From JACVRX01 sp963819885 (lineage in GTDB: Bacteria; Actinomycetota; Actinomycetes; Jiangellales; Jiangellaceae), in NCBI GenBank assembly GCA_963819885.1, contig CAWFXV010000027.1, positions 1 to 64,000 of the forward strand: a stretch of DNA of 64,000 nt, written 5' to 3'. The notes below the pieces were generated by a model. It worked only from the letters and a program-made list of their open reading frames with translations. It had not been told where the DNA came from and ran no database searches. Below are positions 1-9,472 of the stretch, in pieces. The position numbers were made by a program, and so were the translations under genes. The stretch's first letter is position 1; each line of letters starts with the position of its first letter.

Positions 1-48
1 CCCGTTCAATGCCGTGCGAGGCTGCATGTTGGGGATGTCAGCTCAAGA

Positions 49-639
49 TCAGTTCGAGGCTGTCACGGAAGAGGTCATCGACGGTTCGACCGGGCTGGAA
101 GTAGTCTGTGAACCCGCGACGATCGTGGGATGTTGTTGGGCGAACGCGTCTGCGTCGAAGCCATCGAGCGCATCCTGGTCCGGCGGGGGCGATTGTTCTT
201 CCAGGACCTGTCCGATGGTGAAGCGCTGGACCACGAGGACCGTCAGTCGAGCTTGTCGCAGCGGCAGTCCCCGGTTGACGAGGGTGCTCATGGCCAGCTC
301 CGAGGTCGCGGCCATGAGCGGCGACAGGTGGGCGGCTGATACGACTCGGGCACCGTCTGGGTGCGCGAGCATGGCGCGGCGCAGGTGCTGGGCGACGCCG
401 ATCAGCCAGTCCCGCCAAGGCTCGTCTTGGCCCGGTGGCCTCAGTCGGGTGAGCTGGTCTTCCAGGATTGCTTCGGCGAGTGCGTTGACCAGTTCGGCCT
501 TGTTGTGGATGTGCCAGTAGAGGGTGGGGGCCTGCACGCCGAGGCGCTGGGCCAACCTTCGCAGCGTCACGGCGTTGAGCCCGCCCTCGTCCAGCAGTGC
601 GACGGCCTCGGCGACGATCCGTTGCTTGTCCAGCGCCAT
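49..639 (-). CDS. TetR/AcrR family transcriptional regulator
   Basis: This 196-residue protein has the TetR plan. An N-terminal helix-turn-helix occupies about residues 5-50 and includes the conserved segment LRRLAQRLGVQAPTLYWHI. A ligand-binding helical domain of the TetR_C type follows. The gene faces a broken quinone-oxidoreductase gene at 728. The gap between them carries two near-identical palindromes, so it very probably represses itself and that neighbour. The inducer is unknown. Length is normal for the family and nothing in it is broken. Its function may be residual, since its likely target is a pseudogene. Confidence 0.9.
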   Translation of the reverse strand: MALDKQRIVAEAVALLDEGGLNAVTLRRLAQRLGVQAPTLYWHIHNKAELVNALAEAILEDQLTRLRPPGQDEPWRDWLIGVAQHLRRAMLAHPDGARVVSAAHLSPLMAATSELAMSTLVNRGLPLRQARLTVLVVQRFTIGQVLEEQSPPPDQDALDGFDADAFAQQHPTIVAGSQTTSSPVEPSMTSSVTASN

Positions 640-663
640 GCCTATGCCTCCTCGCCATCAGCA

Positions 664-702
664 CTCTACCGGTGTTAGAGTACGTCTCTAACGGTGTTAG
701 AG
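664..702. promoter_or_regulatory. Two TetR-type operator palindromes
   Basis: Two copies of one palindrome lie between the TetR gene and the oxidoreductase. The site at 664-680 is CTCTACC-GGT-GTTAGAG with one mismatched arm base. The site at 686-702 is CTCTAAC-GGT-GTTAGAG with perfect 7-base arms. Their centres are 22 bp apart, about two helical turns, as expected for paired TetR dimers. Regulation of both divergent genes is inferred. Confidence 0.75.
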
Positions 703-727
703 CCTGGCTTCGGTGGAAGGGGTCGGT

Positions 728-1684
728 ATGAAGGCGGCGGTACTCCACGAGGTGGGCGGCGTCCCACGGTATGAAGAGTTCCCGGACCCGGTCGCGGGCG
801 AGGGCGAGGTCGTCATCGAGGTGAGGGCGGTCGCGGTCGAGAACATCGACAAGATGATCGCGGCAGGAACGCATTTCGCCAGCAAGCGGTTCCTGTCGCA
901 GTTCCCGGCGATCCCCGGTTTCGACGGCGTCGGGACCCTGCCCGACGGCACGCTCGTCGGGTTCGGCCAGCCCAGAGCGCCGTACGGTGCCCTGGCCGAG
1001 AAGACGGTCGTGGCCGAGAGCAACGTCGTTCCCGTACCAGCGGGCGTCGACCTGGCGGTCGCGGTCGTGCTCGCTTCGGCCATGACCGGCTTGGCCATCA
1101 GGTCCGCCGCCGGCTTCACTCCTGGTGAGACGGTGCTGATCCAGGGCGCGACCGGGGTCGCGGGCCGACTGGCCGTCAAGGTCGCTCGGCTGCTCGGCGC
1201 CGGACGGATCGTATCCACCGGCCGTGACGCCACGCGCTACGGGAAGTCCTCGCGCTCGGCGCGGAACCGTGATCAACACCGCGGTCCCGGACGAGATGCT
1301 CGCGCGGCATTCTCCGAGCCACCGGCAAGGGCTATGACGTGGTCCTGGACTTCCTCTGGGGACGCCCCACCGAAATGCTGCTCCGCGCGCTCGTCCCCGA
1401 TGCGTTGACGACGGCGAAACCAACCCGGCTCATCCAGGTCGGCGAATCGGCCGGACCAACGCTGACGCTGGCCGCCGAGAGCCTGCGGACCTCCGGCGTT
1501 GAGATCTACGGGGCGGCCAAAGGCATCGACCCAACCGCGATGATGGACGCATACAAGCAGGCCGTGCAATGGGCGCATGGAGGGAACGCTCACCTTCGAC
1601 ATCGAGCGAGCTTCCTTGAGCCAGATCGAGACCGCCTGGCAACGAACCGACCTGCGGGGCAGAAGACTCGTTGTGTTGCCTTGA
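728..1684 (+). pseudogene. Zinc-binding alcohol dehydrogenase / quinone oxidoreductase family, frameshifted
   Basis: The reading starts with MKAAVLHEVGGVPRYEEF behind a GGAAGGGG ribosome binding site. It shows the medium-chain dehydrogenase fold, with the Rossmann segment VLIQGATGVAGRLAVKVARLLGAGRIV. The frame then slips near 1237, 1270, 1308 and 1573, so the codon phase runs 2-1-3-1-2. After each slip the expected family sequence continues: VINTAVPDEMLAR, then GKGYDVVLDFLWGRP, and finally a C-terminus ending RGRRLVVLP and a stop at 1682. Only the first 230 or so residues can be made as one chain, so the enzyme is almost certainly dead. It is the divergent neighbour and presumed target of the TetR regulator. 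Confidence 0.85.
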
Positions 1685-1913
1685 CCCATCAGCAAGATCG
1701 ACTAAATTCGCCCTCAATTCGGCGCGAGCGAGTGTGTCTGGCACGTGGTCCCAACCATTATTCGTTTGAGATACCCCATCCAGGAGCTCAGTCGTTCGCT
1801 TGCTACGCGATCATTGCAACGGTCCGGCACACCCTCGGCGGCAGAGTAGTGCGTGGTGACGGCGTAACAGGCGTAGCGTCTCAGCTCGTCGATCCTGCTT
1901 GGAAGTTTCCCTC

Positions 1914-2846
1914 ATGCCCACCAACCTGAGTGAGTTCGAGGACGATACGGCATTCGAGAGGTACGTCCTTGATCGGGCTACTCCGCTGCTGCCGCGAGTG
2001 GCGGGGACATCGGTCATCGAGCTGGGTGACGGCAACTCGACCAGTGTCGCGGTGGGTGTCCAGCCGGTGACGGTGCATGTGGGCGTGGTCGATTCGACGG
2101 GATCGGGCGGGGATCAGCTCAGTCCTGACGACATCCGCCCGCTCCTGTTCGGAGCGGCCTGGAAGATCCTCGATCAGTTGGTCGAACTCGGCCTTGAGCT
2201 GGCGAACATAGCTCATGACCGCCGGTGGGACTACTCGATCAGACTCAAGGTACGCGCGGTGACCCGCGGCACGGTGATGGCGGTTCCGCCATTCGACGGT
2301 CGATCTGACCTGTGGACGCGAGTTATGCACAGCTACGCCTCGACCGACGCCTTGCGCCACTCCCTCGTGCATCGGCGGCTCACCGTAGATCGCTCCACCG
2401 GAGCGCTCGCAGGGGTCGCTCGGCCGGGTGAGCCCGCCCAAACGCCCCTGAGTGTCGGCGAGCAGTCAGCCTTATGCCAGGTGGCTGTTGGCGTTGCCGA
2501 GGCAGCGATCAGCGGGGAGCTGCCGACTCGTCGGGCCGACCAACTCAGCTGGGCCCTGGATCAAATCACCGCACTTCACCGTCAGCCAGCGTTCGGAACC
2601 TCACCCGCACACGGTGTGATCCCGGTAGCCGTCGTCCGACCATCGACCGGGCCGTCGAAGGACTTGACTCTCGATTTCAGCCACATAAGCGCACGTGCCC
2701 GACAGGCTGTCGGAGGCGTGTCGCATTACGACCTTGAAATCCACCTGCCCGACGGTCGCATCCTGGCCGGCCCCCTTGAGGACGCACCGAATGGGCCAGC
2801 GACGTTCTCCGTTGACGACCCGCCAACATGGCTCAGGTGGGCGTAG
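1914..2846 (+). CDS. Unknown protein
   Basis: This 310-residue protein belongs to no family I recognise. It starts at MPTNLSEFEDD; an in-frame TTG lies 15 bases upstream. It has no signal peptide and no membrane segment. The N-terminal 70 residues are mixed alpha/beta. The middle contains SVGEQSALCQVAVGVAEAAISGEL. The C-terminus has a short beta-rich stretch, YDLEIHLPDGRILAGPL, that resembles a small beta-barrel or ruler domain. It converges with the HEPN-like gene at 2986-3783. Codon use and GC look native. No ribosome binding site is obvious, so the exact start is uncertain. Confidence 0.6.
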   Translation: MPTNLSEFEDDTAFERYVLDRATPLLPRVAGTSVIELGDGNSTSVAVGVQPVTVHVGVVDSTGSGGDQLSPDDIRPLLFGAAWKILDQLVELGLELANIAHDRRWDYSIRLKVRAVTRGTVMAVPPFDGRSDLWTRVMHSYASTDALRHSLVHRRLTVDRSTGALAGVARPGEPAQTPLSVGEQSALCQVAVGVAEAAISGELPTRRADQLSWALDQITALHRQPAFGTSPAHGVIPVAVVRPSTGPSKDLTLDFSHISARARQAVGGVSHYDLEIHLPDGRILAGPLEDAPNGPATFSVDDPPTWLRWA

Positions 2847-2985
2847 CCACCGCAGCCATCATCGGGACGACTGTCTGTGAGCGGCGGCTCGTATCCCGGC
2901 TGGTTCCGCGCCGCGGCATGAGCGTGCGTTTGTGCTGCAATGCCGCCGGCAGATTTGCTCAGTCTGATCAGCAGCTCGGGCGGCC

Positions 2986-3783
2986 TCATCCCGGTGCGCG
3001 GGAATCAATGTGGGTGACTGTCAAGCGGCTGAGTTCCTGGAGGTACGCAGAAACTCGGACGGAACCGGCTTGTGCTGGCGCACCGCCTGGATGTTCCGCA
3101 CGCAATTTCACGTTCGGCCAGTTCGGTCCTGGCGTACCGGTGGGCACGCCTCGGATCGCTTCGATCGTTCGATACAGCTTGCTCATTGCCGACACAAGTT
3201 CCTTATAAGTCAGCACGTTGTTGCCGATGACCATGGACCTGTTGGCAAGTCGAAGAGAATAGGGCTCCCCGGCAGCGAAGGACGGACTGCCTCTGAACTT
3301 CTGTTTCCCAAGGATCTTCTCGTCGGAGTGCTCAACCGCGTTGCGCACGTGGCTGAGCCGCTGCTCCTGCAACGCGGTCAGTCGGGGACCACTCCGGCCC
3401 ACCTTGCTCGCCTGCAATGCCAGAGCGTTAAACACGGCTCGATGCGTTGTGCTGATGCAGTTCTCCATGTGGTCGATTGCGCGCATGTACGGGCTCGTTC
3501 GCAGGGCGCCCTCATTCGGCGCGACGTAAAGCGCCAATTCGGCGCGCGCGGCGTCGTACTCCCGCAAGGCCTTGTCGGTTAGGCGGGCGAAGTTCGTGAA
3601 CAAGCCGACCAGTGATTGGTCAGGCGGCAGGCCTGCGGGGAGCCCCGAGAAAGTCCGATCCAACAGCACGTTAAGACTGCTCCTATTCGACATGTGATCA
3701 ACGGGAGGCATGTTCAAACCCGTAGCGTCCAAAGTGAGACGATCGGCCCTTGGCATGCCGCACATCGTTGCCGACGGTCGCAA
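2986..3783 (-). CDS. Unknown alpha-helical protein with a HEPN-like motif
   Basis: This protein of up to 265 residues is of unknown function. Methionines at residues 1, 7, 10, 25 and 31 are all possible starts and none has a clear ribosome binding site. The middle is strongly helical. It contains HVRNAVEHSDE, which fits the R-N-x3-H (RX4-6H) signature of HEPN ribonucleases, preceded by a long helix with DHMENCISTTHRAVFNALAL. In HEPN families that Arg and His form the active site. The match is a motif only, since the fold cannot be proved by eye. There is no antitoxin-like partner next to it. The adjacent convergent gene is also unknown. Confidence 0.5.
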   Translation of the reverse strand: MRPSATMCGMPRADRLTLDATGLNMPPVDHMSNRSSLNVLLDRTFSGLPAGLPPDQSLVGLFTNFARLTDKALREYDAARAELALYVAPNEGALRTSPYMRAIDHMENCISTTHRAVFNALALQASKVGRSGPRLTALQEQRLSHVRNAVEHSDEKILGKQKFRGSPSFAAGEPYSLRLANRSMVIGNNVLTYKELVSAMSKLYRTIEAIRGVPTGTPGPNWPNVKLRAEHPGGAPAQAGSVRVSAYLQELSRLTVTHIDSRAPG

Positions 3784-4122
3784 TCTGCCGCGCAGGCGCG
3801 CCCGAGCAATGTCGACTCACATGGCTTGAGCAGGGGACGGCCCTGGCCGCGCTCGGCAGGTCCACGCTCATCGGCATGAGCACGTACGGATTGCGGCTAC
3901 TTAAGACTTCTCGCAGGATCGGTGTCCGGCCAGACTCGGTCCAGGTGCCCGGCGAGACGCTCCCACATTGCGGCTGCCCACCGGTGTCATTGGTGTGGCT
4001 CTCACATGGCCTGCGGTCTCGCCGGGCGCCGCGCGAGGAGAGGCTCGAAAGGGGTTTGTTCTGCTCGAAGTAGCGGTGCCCTCCTTGCTGCAGCTCTGAC
4101 CCAGCGAGGCAGGAGGCACGGT
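3784..4122. other. Intergenic stretch, no gene seen
   Basis: Neither strand shows a reading frame with family resemblance or a credible ribosome binding site. It lies just upstream of the IS110-type element, so it may contain the left end of that element. IS110 ends lack long inverted repeats and cannot be placed by eye. Confidence 0.5.
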
Positions 4123-5287
4123 ATGGGCGTCATCATCGGGATGGACCCACACAAGCGTTCGGCGACCATCGAGGTGGTCGACGAGCGGGGACAGATGCTC
4201 GCGTGGGGAGGTACGGAACCGACAAGGCCGGCTACGCCGAGATGCTCCAGCTGGCCGGAAGCACCCGGATCGGGTGTGGGCGGTCGAGGGCTGTAACGGC
4301 ATCGGCAAACACATCGCGCATCGGCTGGTGCATGACGGTGAGCCCGTCGTCGACGTGCCGGCGAAGCTGTCCGCGCAGGCCCGGGTGTTCGCGACTGGGA
4401 ACGGCCGCAAGACCGATCCGGTCGATGCGCACTCGGTCGCTCTGGTCGCGCTGCGGACACCGAGCCTGGCTGCGGGTCGAGGTCGACGACGACCTGGTCG
4501 TGATGGGCATGCTGGTCGACCGGCGCGACGAGCTCGGCCGGGCGCACACCCAGACCATCAACCGGCTGCACAAGCTGCTGCTGGAGCTTTTCCCAGGCGG
4601 GGCCCGCAATTCCTGTCCTCGCACAAGGCCAGGGCGATGATCGCGACCATCAAGCCCCGCGACATCGTCGGCAAGACCCGGCGCCGGCTCGCGGTCGAGC
4701 TGATCGTCGAGCTCGAGGGCATCGACAAGAGGATCAAGGCCATCAAGAAAGAACTCGCCGAACTGGTCGAGGCCCGCGGATCCACCCTGATGGAGCTCAC
4801 CGGCATCGGTCCCTCCGGCGCCGCCCGGCTCCTGGTCGACGTCGGCGACATCCACCGGTTCGCCGACCGCGACCGGTTCGCCTCCTGGAACGGCACCGCA
4901 CCGCTGGACGCCTCCTCCGGCGACCAGAAACGCCATCGGCTCTCCCGGGCCGGGAACCGGCGGATCAACCGAGCACTGCACATCATGGCCGTGGTCCAGC
5001 TGCGCAACCCCACCCAAGGCCGGGCCTACTTCGACGCCAAGAAGGCCGCCGGCAAGACCTCGATGGAAGCCATGCGCGCGCTCAAACGACGGCTCTCCAA
5101 CGTCGTCTACACGCGCATGCTCGACGACCAGAAACGACGTGACAGCGACGGGCCCGGGAGGGCACTCGGGGACGACTCTGCAATCCAGCGTGACCGACCT
5201 GACCCCGGACATCGGCTCTTCGGACAAGCCACTTCCCGGACCCGCCACCACCAGCCTAGAACCCTCGCTCCCGGCGTCTTGACTTAA
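4123..5287 (+). mobile_element. IS110 family transposase gene, frameshifted
   Basis: The start MGVIIGMDPHKRSATIEVVDE carries the first Asp of the DEDD (RuvC-like) domain. Later segments fit IS110, including VWAVEGCNGIGKHIAHRL, KTDPVDAHSVALVAL and the C-terminal transposase_20 domain LMELTGIGPSGAARLLVDVGD with its ASWNGTAPLDASSG block. The frame slips near 4205, 4268, 4460 and 4605 (phase 1-3-2-3-2), so no full transposase can be made. The final frame runs to a stop at 5285. A good ribosome binding site (AGGAGG) precedes 4123. Family ends have little or no inverted repeat, so the element borders are not resolved. Confidence 0.9.
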
Positions 5288-5296
5288 AGGGGTGCC

Positions 5297-5907
5297 ATGA
5301 GCAGTGTGCGCTGGTTGCTGGCGGCGGTGCACCAGACTGAGGGTATGACGGAGGTACGGCCCGCTGCAAACATGGACGCAGCGCGATGGTTGCTGCGGTC
5401 TGATGTTGATTGGTGGGATCTTGTTCGGTACGGCCCACCAGGCTTCGACGTGTATGTGCGTATCGCCTTTGCCCAGGATGCGGATGGTGTCGACCAGGAG
5501 AAGAGCCTGCACTTCGCGTAGCACTCGCGACTCTCGCCTCCTACACGGCCACGTCTGCCAGTGGGTATGCGGCGATCTGGGAGGGCTGGGGCGCGAATTC
5601 GGCTCCTCAAGCGCCGCGAGTGGAGATTCCTCATCGAGCGATGCTGCTGTTCACCGGCCCTGTCGGAGTACTCAGAGACGCACCAGCTCTGGCTTGGTAC
5701 GGCTCCGCGCAGGGCAGCTATCAAGAACCGCACCTCGTGTGGCCGGAGGATCAGGCCTGGTGCCTGGCCTGCGAGGTCGACGAGGAGATCGAGTTCACCG
5801 TGGGTTGTTCCGTCGACGCGTCCCAAGCTCTGGCTAGAGCCCTGCCGGGTGCTGTGCGACGAGTGCGCTACGGGGAGCCTGCTCCCTTGTACCGCGAGCC
5901 GGACTAG
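5297..5907 (+). pseudogene. Conserved actinobacterial protein of unknown function, frameshifted
   Basis: The first frame gives WLLRSDVDWWDLVRYGPPGF and DVYVRIAF and stops at 5521. The sequence then continues in another frame with LATLASYTATSASGYAAIW and ends PLYREPD at 5907. Joined, the two parts read as one protein of about 190-200 residues of a type I recall from actinobacteria as uncharacterised, rich in Trp and Tyr. ATG codons at 5297 and 5345 are both possible starts. One slip near 5515 separates the halves. It lies directly behind the broken transposase. A role cannot be given. Confidence 0.6.
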
Positions 5908-5939
5908 TGCCAGCACCCGCTCATCGGCTACGAGCGATC

Positions 5940-6855
5940 TCATGTCCCCGAGGCCATGTAGGCGGCGAGGATGTAGTTGGCGTGTCGGTCGAGGTTCTTG
6001 CGGGCGCGGTCGTAGCGCATGGTGGTGCGCGGGTCGGCGTGGCGGGCGGCGATCTGGACGTCGCGGAGGTCGACGCCGGCGTCGAGCATGGTGGTGACGT
6101 AGGTGTGGCGGAGCATGTGGGGGTGCATCCGGGCGGCCGGATCCGGCGGTCGGCCAGGGCGCGAAGGCGACGGGTGGCGCAGTGGCGGTCCATCCGGTTG
6201 CCGGTGCGGCTGCGCAGGATCGGGCCCGTCGGTCGCGTCCGTCCGCCGCGCGGTCGATGGCGCGCGCCGACCGCAGGCGGCAAGCGGCACGAGGACGACC
6301 TTGTCGCCCTTGCCGTGGACGCGCAGAACGCGGTGCCCGTGGACCTCGCTGAGGGCTTCGATGTCGGTGCCGGTGGCCTCGAAGATGCGCAGGCCGAGGA
6401 GGCCGAGCATGGCGACCAGGGCGAAGTCGTTGAGGTTGGTCGAGTCCCGGCCGGCGGTGAGCATCGCCTCGAACTGCAGGTGGGTCAGTCCGAGCGTTGG
6501 TGACTCGGTGGGACGTGTGGTCGGCGGACGTGATCGGCCGGTGAGTGGTCCAGGACGCCGTCGATGACGCAGGTCCGGTAGAAGCCAGTCACCACCGAGA
6601 GACGTCGCGAGACGGTGGACGGCTTGTAGCGGCGGACTTCCTGCATCCACCGCATGTAGAGCTCGATGTGAGCCCGCCGCACATCCAACGGATCGAGGCC
6701 GCGCTCCGTGGCACTCCGGACAGGTACGCACGTAGATCCGACTCGGTATGCATGCGGGACTGGCCCTTGTAGCGAGCCAGGTACGCCGCGATTGCGAGGT
6801 GTGACCCGGCCCCACCGGGGATGATTGCTGGCTGAACGATCTGCGCGGGTTCCAT
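5940..6855 (-). pseudogene. Tyrosine recombinase (phage-type integrase), frameshifted
   Basis: Read from 6855 down, the N-terminus is the SAM-like core-binding domain (IAAYLARYKGQSRMHTESDLRAYL, then RRAHIELYMRWMQEVRRYKPSTV). The catalytic domain follows, with the first Arg in LGLLGLRIFEATG, then HMLRHTYVTTMLDAG (HxxR), IAARHADPRTTMRY and the Tyr nucleophile. Frames change near 6720, 6510 and about 6280. All catalytic residues can be seen, but not in one chain. A second remnant of the same kind of gene lies at 25330-25434. The gene probably brought in part of this accessory region and is now inactive. Confidence 0.85.
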
Positions 6856-6919
6856 TCGACACAGTGACCTCGGCTCTGGGTCGGGTCAACGCGTCACGAG
6901 AGGTCGTTCCATCGAGGGC

Positions 6920-7876
6920 TCAGCGGTCCCGTGAGGCGTGACGCCACACCTTGACCGCCGAGTAGACCAGTAACAGGGCGACCAGCGGGACCAGCGCCGC
7001 TTCCGAAACCACGCCAAGCAGCAGTCCGCCGACAACCGACCCGGCAACTGAGCCCGCCGCCATCGACACCACGAAGCGCTTGTTCTCGGACAAGACGGCG
7101 AACGCCTGGTCGCGGGAGTACCGGAAGAACGCGACCAACATCGTGGGCAGCGACACGAGCAACGACAGCGACCCGGCCAATTTGATCTCTACCCCGTAGA
7201 GCAACACGAACGTCGGGATCAACAACTCCCCGCCGGCCACGCCAAGCAGCGCGGCAACCACACCGATGCCGAAGCCCGCGATCAACCCAGCCACGAGCTG
7301 GGCCGGATCGGAGAGGTTCGCTGTCGGGATGGTGCCAAGCCGCTCGGCTGTGAACGCAACCGCGATGAACACCAACAGACCCGCGAGCACCCGGTACAGG
7401 GTCGCGGAGGCCATCCGGGTCGCCCACGATGCACCCAGCCACGCGCCGAGCAGACTCCCGGCAAGCAGGTTCACAACGGCGGTCCATTCGTCGGCTACCT
7501 CCGACAACGGCACGGCCGCCAGCCGCGCCGGGATGGCCGGCACCACCACGACAAGACTCATGGCCTTGTTGACGATGACAGCCGCAAGAGCCGCGAACCC
7601 GAACACGGTGAGCAGAAGTGGCAAGCGGAACTCCGCTCCACCCAGCCCGACGAGCCCACCCAGCACACCAACGGCCGCGCCCGCACCGAAGCCCACCAGC
7701 CCGGACCGCGTCAGCGGCGGCGAGGCCGCCGGTGCTGCAGCGCCCTCGGTCACCGGATGGACGTTAGTCGCCTCGTGCTCTGAACGGCGCGATCGGTCAT
7801 CGGCAGGGCGTGCGTATCGCAGGCATGTGCGGATGTTCTTGGCCACCCTGTAGTGACGGCTATGTTCGCTTGTCAT
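6920..7876 (-). CDS. TauE/SafE family membrane transporter
   Basis: The chain has about eight hydrophobic segments in two repeats of four. Each repeat begins with the Gly-rich motif of the family: VGVLGGLVGLGGAEFRLPLL and, in the second half, VVAALLGVAGGELLIPTFVLLYG. The family moves sulfite, sulfoacetate or other sulfonates and related anions across the inner membrane; the substrate here is unknown. The start is uncertain: ATG at 7876 gives about 50 extra polar residues before the first helix, and a GTG at 7753 is also possible. The frame stays open further upstream without family sequence. Confidence 0.85.
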   Translation of the reverse strand: MTSEHSRHYRVAKNIRTCLRYARPADDRSRRSEHEATNVHPVTEGAAAPAASPPLTRSGLVGFGAGAAVGVLGGLVGLGGAEFRLPLLLTVFGFAALAAVIVNKAMSLVVVVPAIPARLAAVPLSEVADEWTAVVNLLAGSLLGAWLGASWATRMASATLYRVLAGLLVFIAVAFTAERLGTIPTANLSDPAQLVAGLIAGFGIGVVAALLGVAGGELLIPTFVLLYGVEIKLAGSLSLLVSLPTMLVAFFRYSRDQAFAVLSENKRFVVSMAAGSVAGSVVGGLLLGVVSEAALVPLVALLLVYSAVKVWRHASRDR

Positions 7877-7917
7877 CCGCGACGCCAGATGAGCAGATCC
7901 GGCATCACGATCACCAG

Positions 7918-8262
7918 CTAACAAATGTCGTGTTGATCGAGCTGCCTGAGCTGTTCGTGCAGGTCCAGGAGGTCGTCGAGGCTGAGTGGCCTGGCTTGGG
8001 TGCGGGCAGAGTCGGTCAGCTCGAGGGGTGCGTCGTCGCACGGATTGAATCCGGATAGCGCGGCGATGCCCTGGAGTGCGAGGTGGGTGGCAACCCGCCA
8101 CTCGATAGCGGCGGCGTCGGCATACCCGCACGACGTACATCCGTACAGGACCTCCGGGTCGTCCTCGCCCTGGTCGACGGGCGGGATCGCGAGCACCAGG
8201 TCGCGTGGGTGCAGGTCGAGGGTTGTCTGACAGTTGCGGCAGGTGACACAGAGGACGGTCAT
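7918..8262 (-). CDS. Small zinc-ribbon protein of unknown function
   Basis: This 114-residue protein has two Cys pairs, VTCRNCQ at residues 7-10 and GCTSCGY about 32 residues later, which suggests one zinc ribbon. The C-terminal half is helical and acidic (PLSLDDLLDLHEQLRQLDQ). No enzyme signature is visible. It lies upstream of the TauE gene on the same strand, 41 bp from that gene's earliest likely start, so the two may be co-transcribed. Zinc binding is inferred from the Cys spacing. Confidence 0.7.
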   Translation of the reverse strand: MTVLCVTCRNCQTTLDLHPRDLVLAIPPVDQGEDDPEVLYGCTSCGYADAAAIEWRVATHLALQGIAALSGFNPCDDAPLELTDSARTQARPLSLDDLLDLHEQLRQLDQHDIC

Positions 8263-8296
8263 CGGGGGCTCGCAAGGTAGGTCTGGGACTGGGGTT

Positions 8297-8330
8297 CGCT
8301 CCCCGGCCGGCGCTCGCCGGCCGGGGAGCG
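8297..8330. terminator. Perfect long inverted repeat, probable terminator
   Basis: Arms of 16 bases, beginning CGCTCCCCGGCCGGCG, pair perfectly across a 2-base centre. The hairpin lies 7 bases past the stop of the hydrolase at 8338 and would end its leftward transcript. There is no clear T run, as is common in high-GC actinobacteria. Confidence 0.75.
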
Positions 8331-8337
8331 TGGCCGC

Positions 8338-9198
8338 TCAGCTGACGCTGTCAGCGGCGGCGGTGATGAGCCGGGTGGTGGCGACCGGCTGGGACATCAT
8401 CGGCACGTGCGAGGCCGCAACCTCGGCCGTGTGCGATCCGGCGCGGTCCGCCATGAACCGCTGGGTGGCCGGCGGGATTGCGTGGTCGTCGGAGGCGACC
8501 AGGTACCAGGACGGGACGGTTTTCCACGCCGGGGTGCCGGAGGGCTCGACGAACGCGGCCACGGAGAACGGTCGCTGGGTGGCCGCCATGAGGCTGGTGG
8601 TGCCGCCCGGCAGGTCGCCGGCGAACGCCTCGCGGAAGACCTCCGCCTTGATGTACAGGTCGACGCCGGTGCCGCCGTCGGCCAGCGGGTACGGCCGCTC
8701 GAGCAGGGCGTCCGGGGTGATGTGCGTCCCAGGGTTCAAGGCAACCAGCCCCGCAAGGTTCTCCCCCGCGTCGGGGGCGAACGCGGCGATGTAGACCAGC
8801 GCCTTCACGTTGGGCACGCCGACCGCGGCGTTGGTGATGACGGCGCCACCGTAGGAGTGCCCGACCAGCACGATGGGTCCGTCGATGGTCTGCAGCACGC
8901 TGCGGAGGTACGCGGCGTCGGAGGACAGCCCGCGCAGCGGGTTCGCCGGGGCGATGACGTGGTAGCCGCGCTTGTGTAGCCGGGTGATCTCCCCGTTCCA
9001 GCCGGAGGAGTCGGCCCAGCCGCCGTGCACCAGCACGACGGTTGGCTTGGTGTCGGAGTTCGCCTTGGCGTCGTGGGTGTGGCTGGCGCCGGATGCGGCG
9101 GTGCTGGCGCCGAGTCCGACGGCGAGGGCGAGGGTGAGTGCGAGGGCGGCGAGCAGACCGCGGGTGGCGGGCCGCTGGCGACGAACGATGCGCATCAT
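8338..9198 (-). CDS. Secreted alpha/beta hydrolase
   Basis: The first 35 residues form a Sec-type signal peptide: Arg-rich start, a long Ala/Leu core and an ASGAS cleavage area. The mature part is an alpha/beta hydrolase with the oxyanion motif VVLVHGGWADSSGW and the nucleophile elbow GHSYGG (Ser). A catalytic Asp and the C-terminal His in AEVAASHVPMMSQP can be placed. It resembles the 'EstC-like' esterases. An AGGAG site precedes the ATG. The cytoplasmic hydrolase at 9473 is a clear paralogue on the same strand. Substrate unknown. Confidence 0.88.
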   Translation of the reverse strand: MMRIVRRQRPATRGLLAALALTLALAVGLGASTAASGASHTHDAKANSDTKPTVVLVHGGWADSSGWNGEITRLHKRGYHVIAPANPLRGLSSDAAYLRSVLQTIDGPIVLVGHSYGGAVITNAAVGVPNVKALVYIAAFAPDAGENLAGLVALNPGTHITPDALLERPYPLADGGTGVDLYIKAEVFREAFAGDLPGGTTSLMAATQRPFSVAAFVEPSGTPAWKTVPSWYLVASDDHAIPPATQRFMADRAGSHTAEVAASHVPMMSQPVATTRLITAAADSVS

Positions 9199-9355
9199 GA
9201 GGTGCTCCTGAGCGTGGTGTGGGTGGGTTAGGGGTCCAGCTGGGACTGCTGGAGACCCTGGCCGCGACCGGCGGGGGGACGCGGCCTCGGCCAGGGTGTC
9301 GAGGGGGACTGCCGAGCGACTCCTCGGCTGGGCCTACGGGCCCGTGGTGCCCGCG

Positions 9356-9433
9356 GCGGGTGATGAGGGAGTCCGCCGCGGCGGGCTGCGTCAGGCGGGT
9401 GATGAGGGAGTCCGCCGCGGCGGGCTGCGTCAG
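9356..9433. repeat. 39-bp perfect tandem duplication
   Basis: Two identical 39-bp units, 9356-9394 and 9395-9433, lie in the gap between the two hydrolase genes. The same gap holds an inverted repeat, ACCCTGGCCG at 9255-9264 and its complement at 9288-9297, which may act as a terminator. No gene is seen between 9199 and 9472. Confidence 0.85.
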
Positions 9434-9472
9434 GTACTCAACGCGGCCGCCGGTGAACCGGGCGCCGTGGAG

